64,000 nucleotides of DNA from NCBI GenBank assembly GCA_963575745.1, contig CAUYUJ010016141.1:31947-95946 (forward strand), read 5' to 3'. The position numbers and the translations under genes are program-made. The notes beneath the pieces were generated by a model. The model was not told where the DNA came from. It ran no database searches and worked only from the letters and a program-made list of their open reading frames with translations. Below, piece after piece: positions 63,691 through 64,000 of the stretch; positions within the stretch are counted from its first letter, which is position 1, and every line of letters starts with the position of its first letter. The DNA is from Prorocentrum cordatum. Taxonomy: Eukaryota; Sar; Dinophyceae; Prorocentrales; Prorocentraceae.

Positions 63691-64000
63691 ATAACAATAA
63701 GAATAAGAACAATCATACTATGACGAAGACGAGTCATAGTAGTAGTAATGATCATCATATGAAGAATGATCAGATTAATAGCAATAACGATACTGGTCAT
63801 GATAAGAATAACAACGATAAACACACTAATAATACGAGTAATATAAATACGAAGACGAATCAGATTAATGATAATGAGACTAATGCGACGACAACTTATA
63901 GTAATAATTGTACTAAGAATGCGTTTTTTTAGAATAATCGTAATAACACTACTACTAACAACAAGACGAATAGCACCACTGAGCAGCAGCGAGTAATACT
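63691..64000. repeat. AAT/AAC/ACG trinucleotide-like repeat
   Basis: AATAAC, AAGAAT, ACGAAT and TAGTAG triplets directly from the right end of the composite element to the window edge. Strongly decayed trinucleotide repeat; the frames here are shadows. Confidence 0.8.

Overview
This window reads as nuclear DNA of a dinoflagellate. The evidence is indirect but consistent: a decayed Ty1/copia retroelement and a decayed DDE transposase of the types I associate with dinoflagellate genomes; exons joined across GC-AG introns whose borders lie in short direct repeats; GC-rich exons of 40-250 bp far apart; and a very large load of micro- and minisatellites. I cannot name the species (a Prorocentrum- or Suessiales-like genome would fit). 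There are no bacterial-style operons. Most long open frames are low-complexity shadows of repeats.

Layout. 1-7.3 kb holds degraded coding sequence broken by frameshifts and stops, including a Tpt1/KptA-like RNA 2'-phosphotransferase remnant and a RING-H2 finger remnant. It is peppered with a 15-bp near-palindrome that reads Ala-Gly-x-Pro-Ala in the better frames. 7.3-12.6 kb is a degenerate Ty1/copia element with a methyltransferase-like domain, integrase, reverse transcriptase and RNase H; the same palindromes occur inside it. 13.7-17.4 kb holds four copies of a terminal-inverted-repeat (TIR) element with 7-8 bp target duplications. One has grown to 1.7 kb by carrying a satellite. A fifth copy at 55.96-56.25 kb forms an intron between two coding exons, so the family behaves as introners. 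A second TIR family (six copies, 19.7-58.4 kb) also abuts 3' splice sites. 21.5-26.2 kb and 32.5-33.9 kb are AAGAGGCCC-type arrays containing a dispersed 35-40 bp hairpin. 26.3-28.6 kb is a composite block with inverted ends, a ~100-bp satellite and a foldback element. 28.7-32.1 kb carries an intact 273-codon frame of unknown function and a broken zinc-finger/DDE transposase.

The main host-gene signal is a DEAD-box RNA helicase on the + strand in four small exons at 20.33, 37.90, 41.68 and 48.00 kb. Spliced in order they give a helicase N-terminal lead, Q motif, a linker and motif I (APTGSGKT), separated by introns of 17.5, 3.75 and 6.3 kb packed with microsatellites, satellites and mobile elements. 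Later motifs are not found in the window. A second gene of unknown function has exons at 55.7-56.7 kb, and further exon-like coding stretches lie at 51.2-51.8 and 58.6-60.9 kb, the latter with a heptapeptide repeat.

The sequence has a 100-base gap (38,901-39,000) inside a TTCTC array, so that array's length is unknown. All exon borders and domain calls are by eye and need transcript and profile checks.
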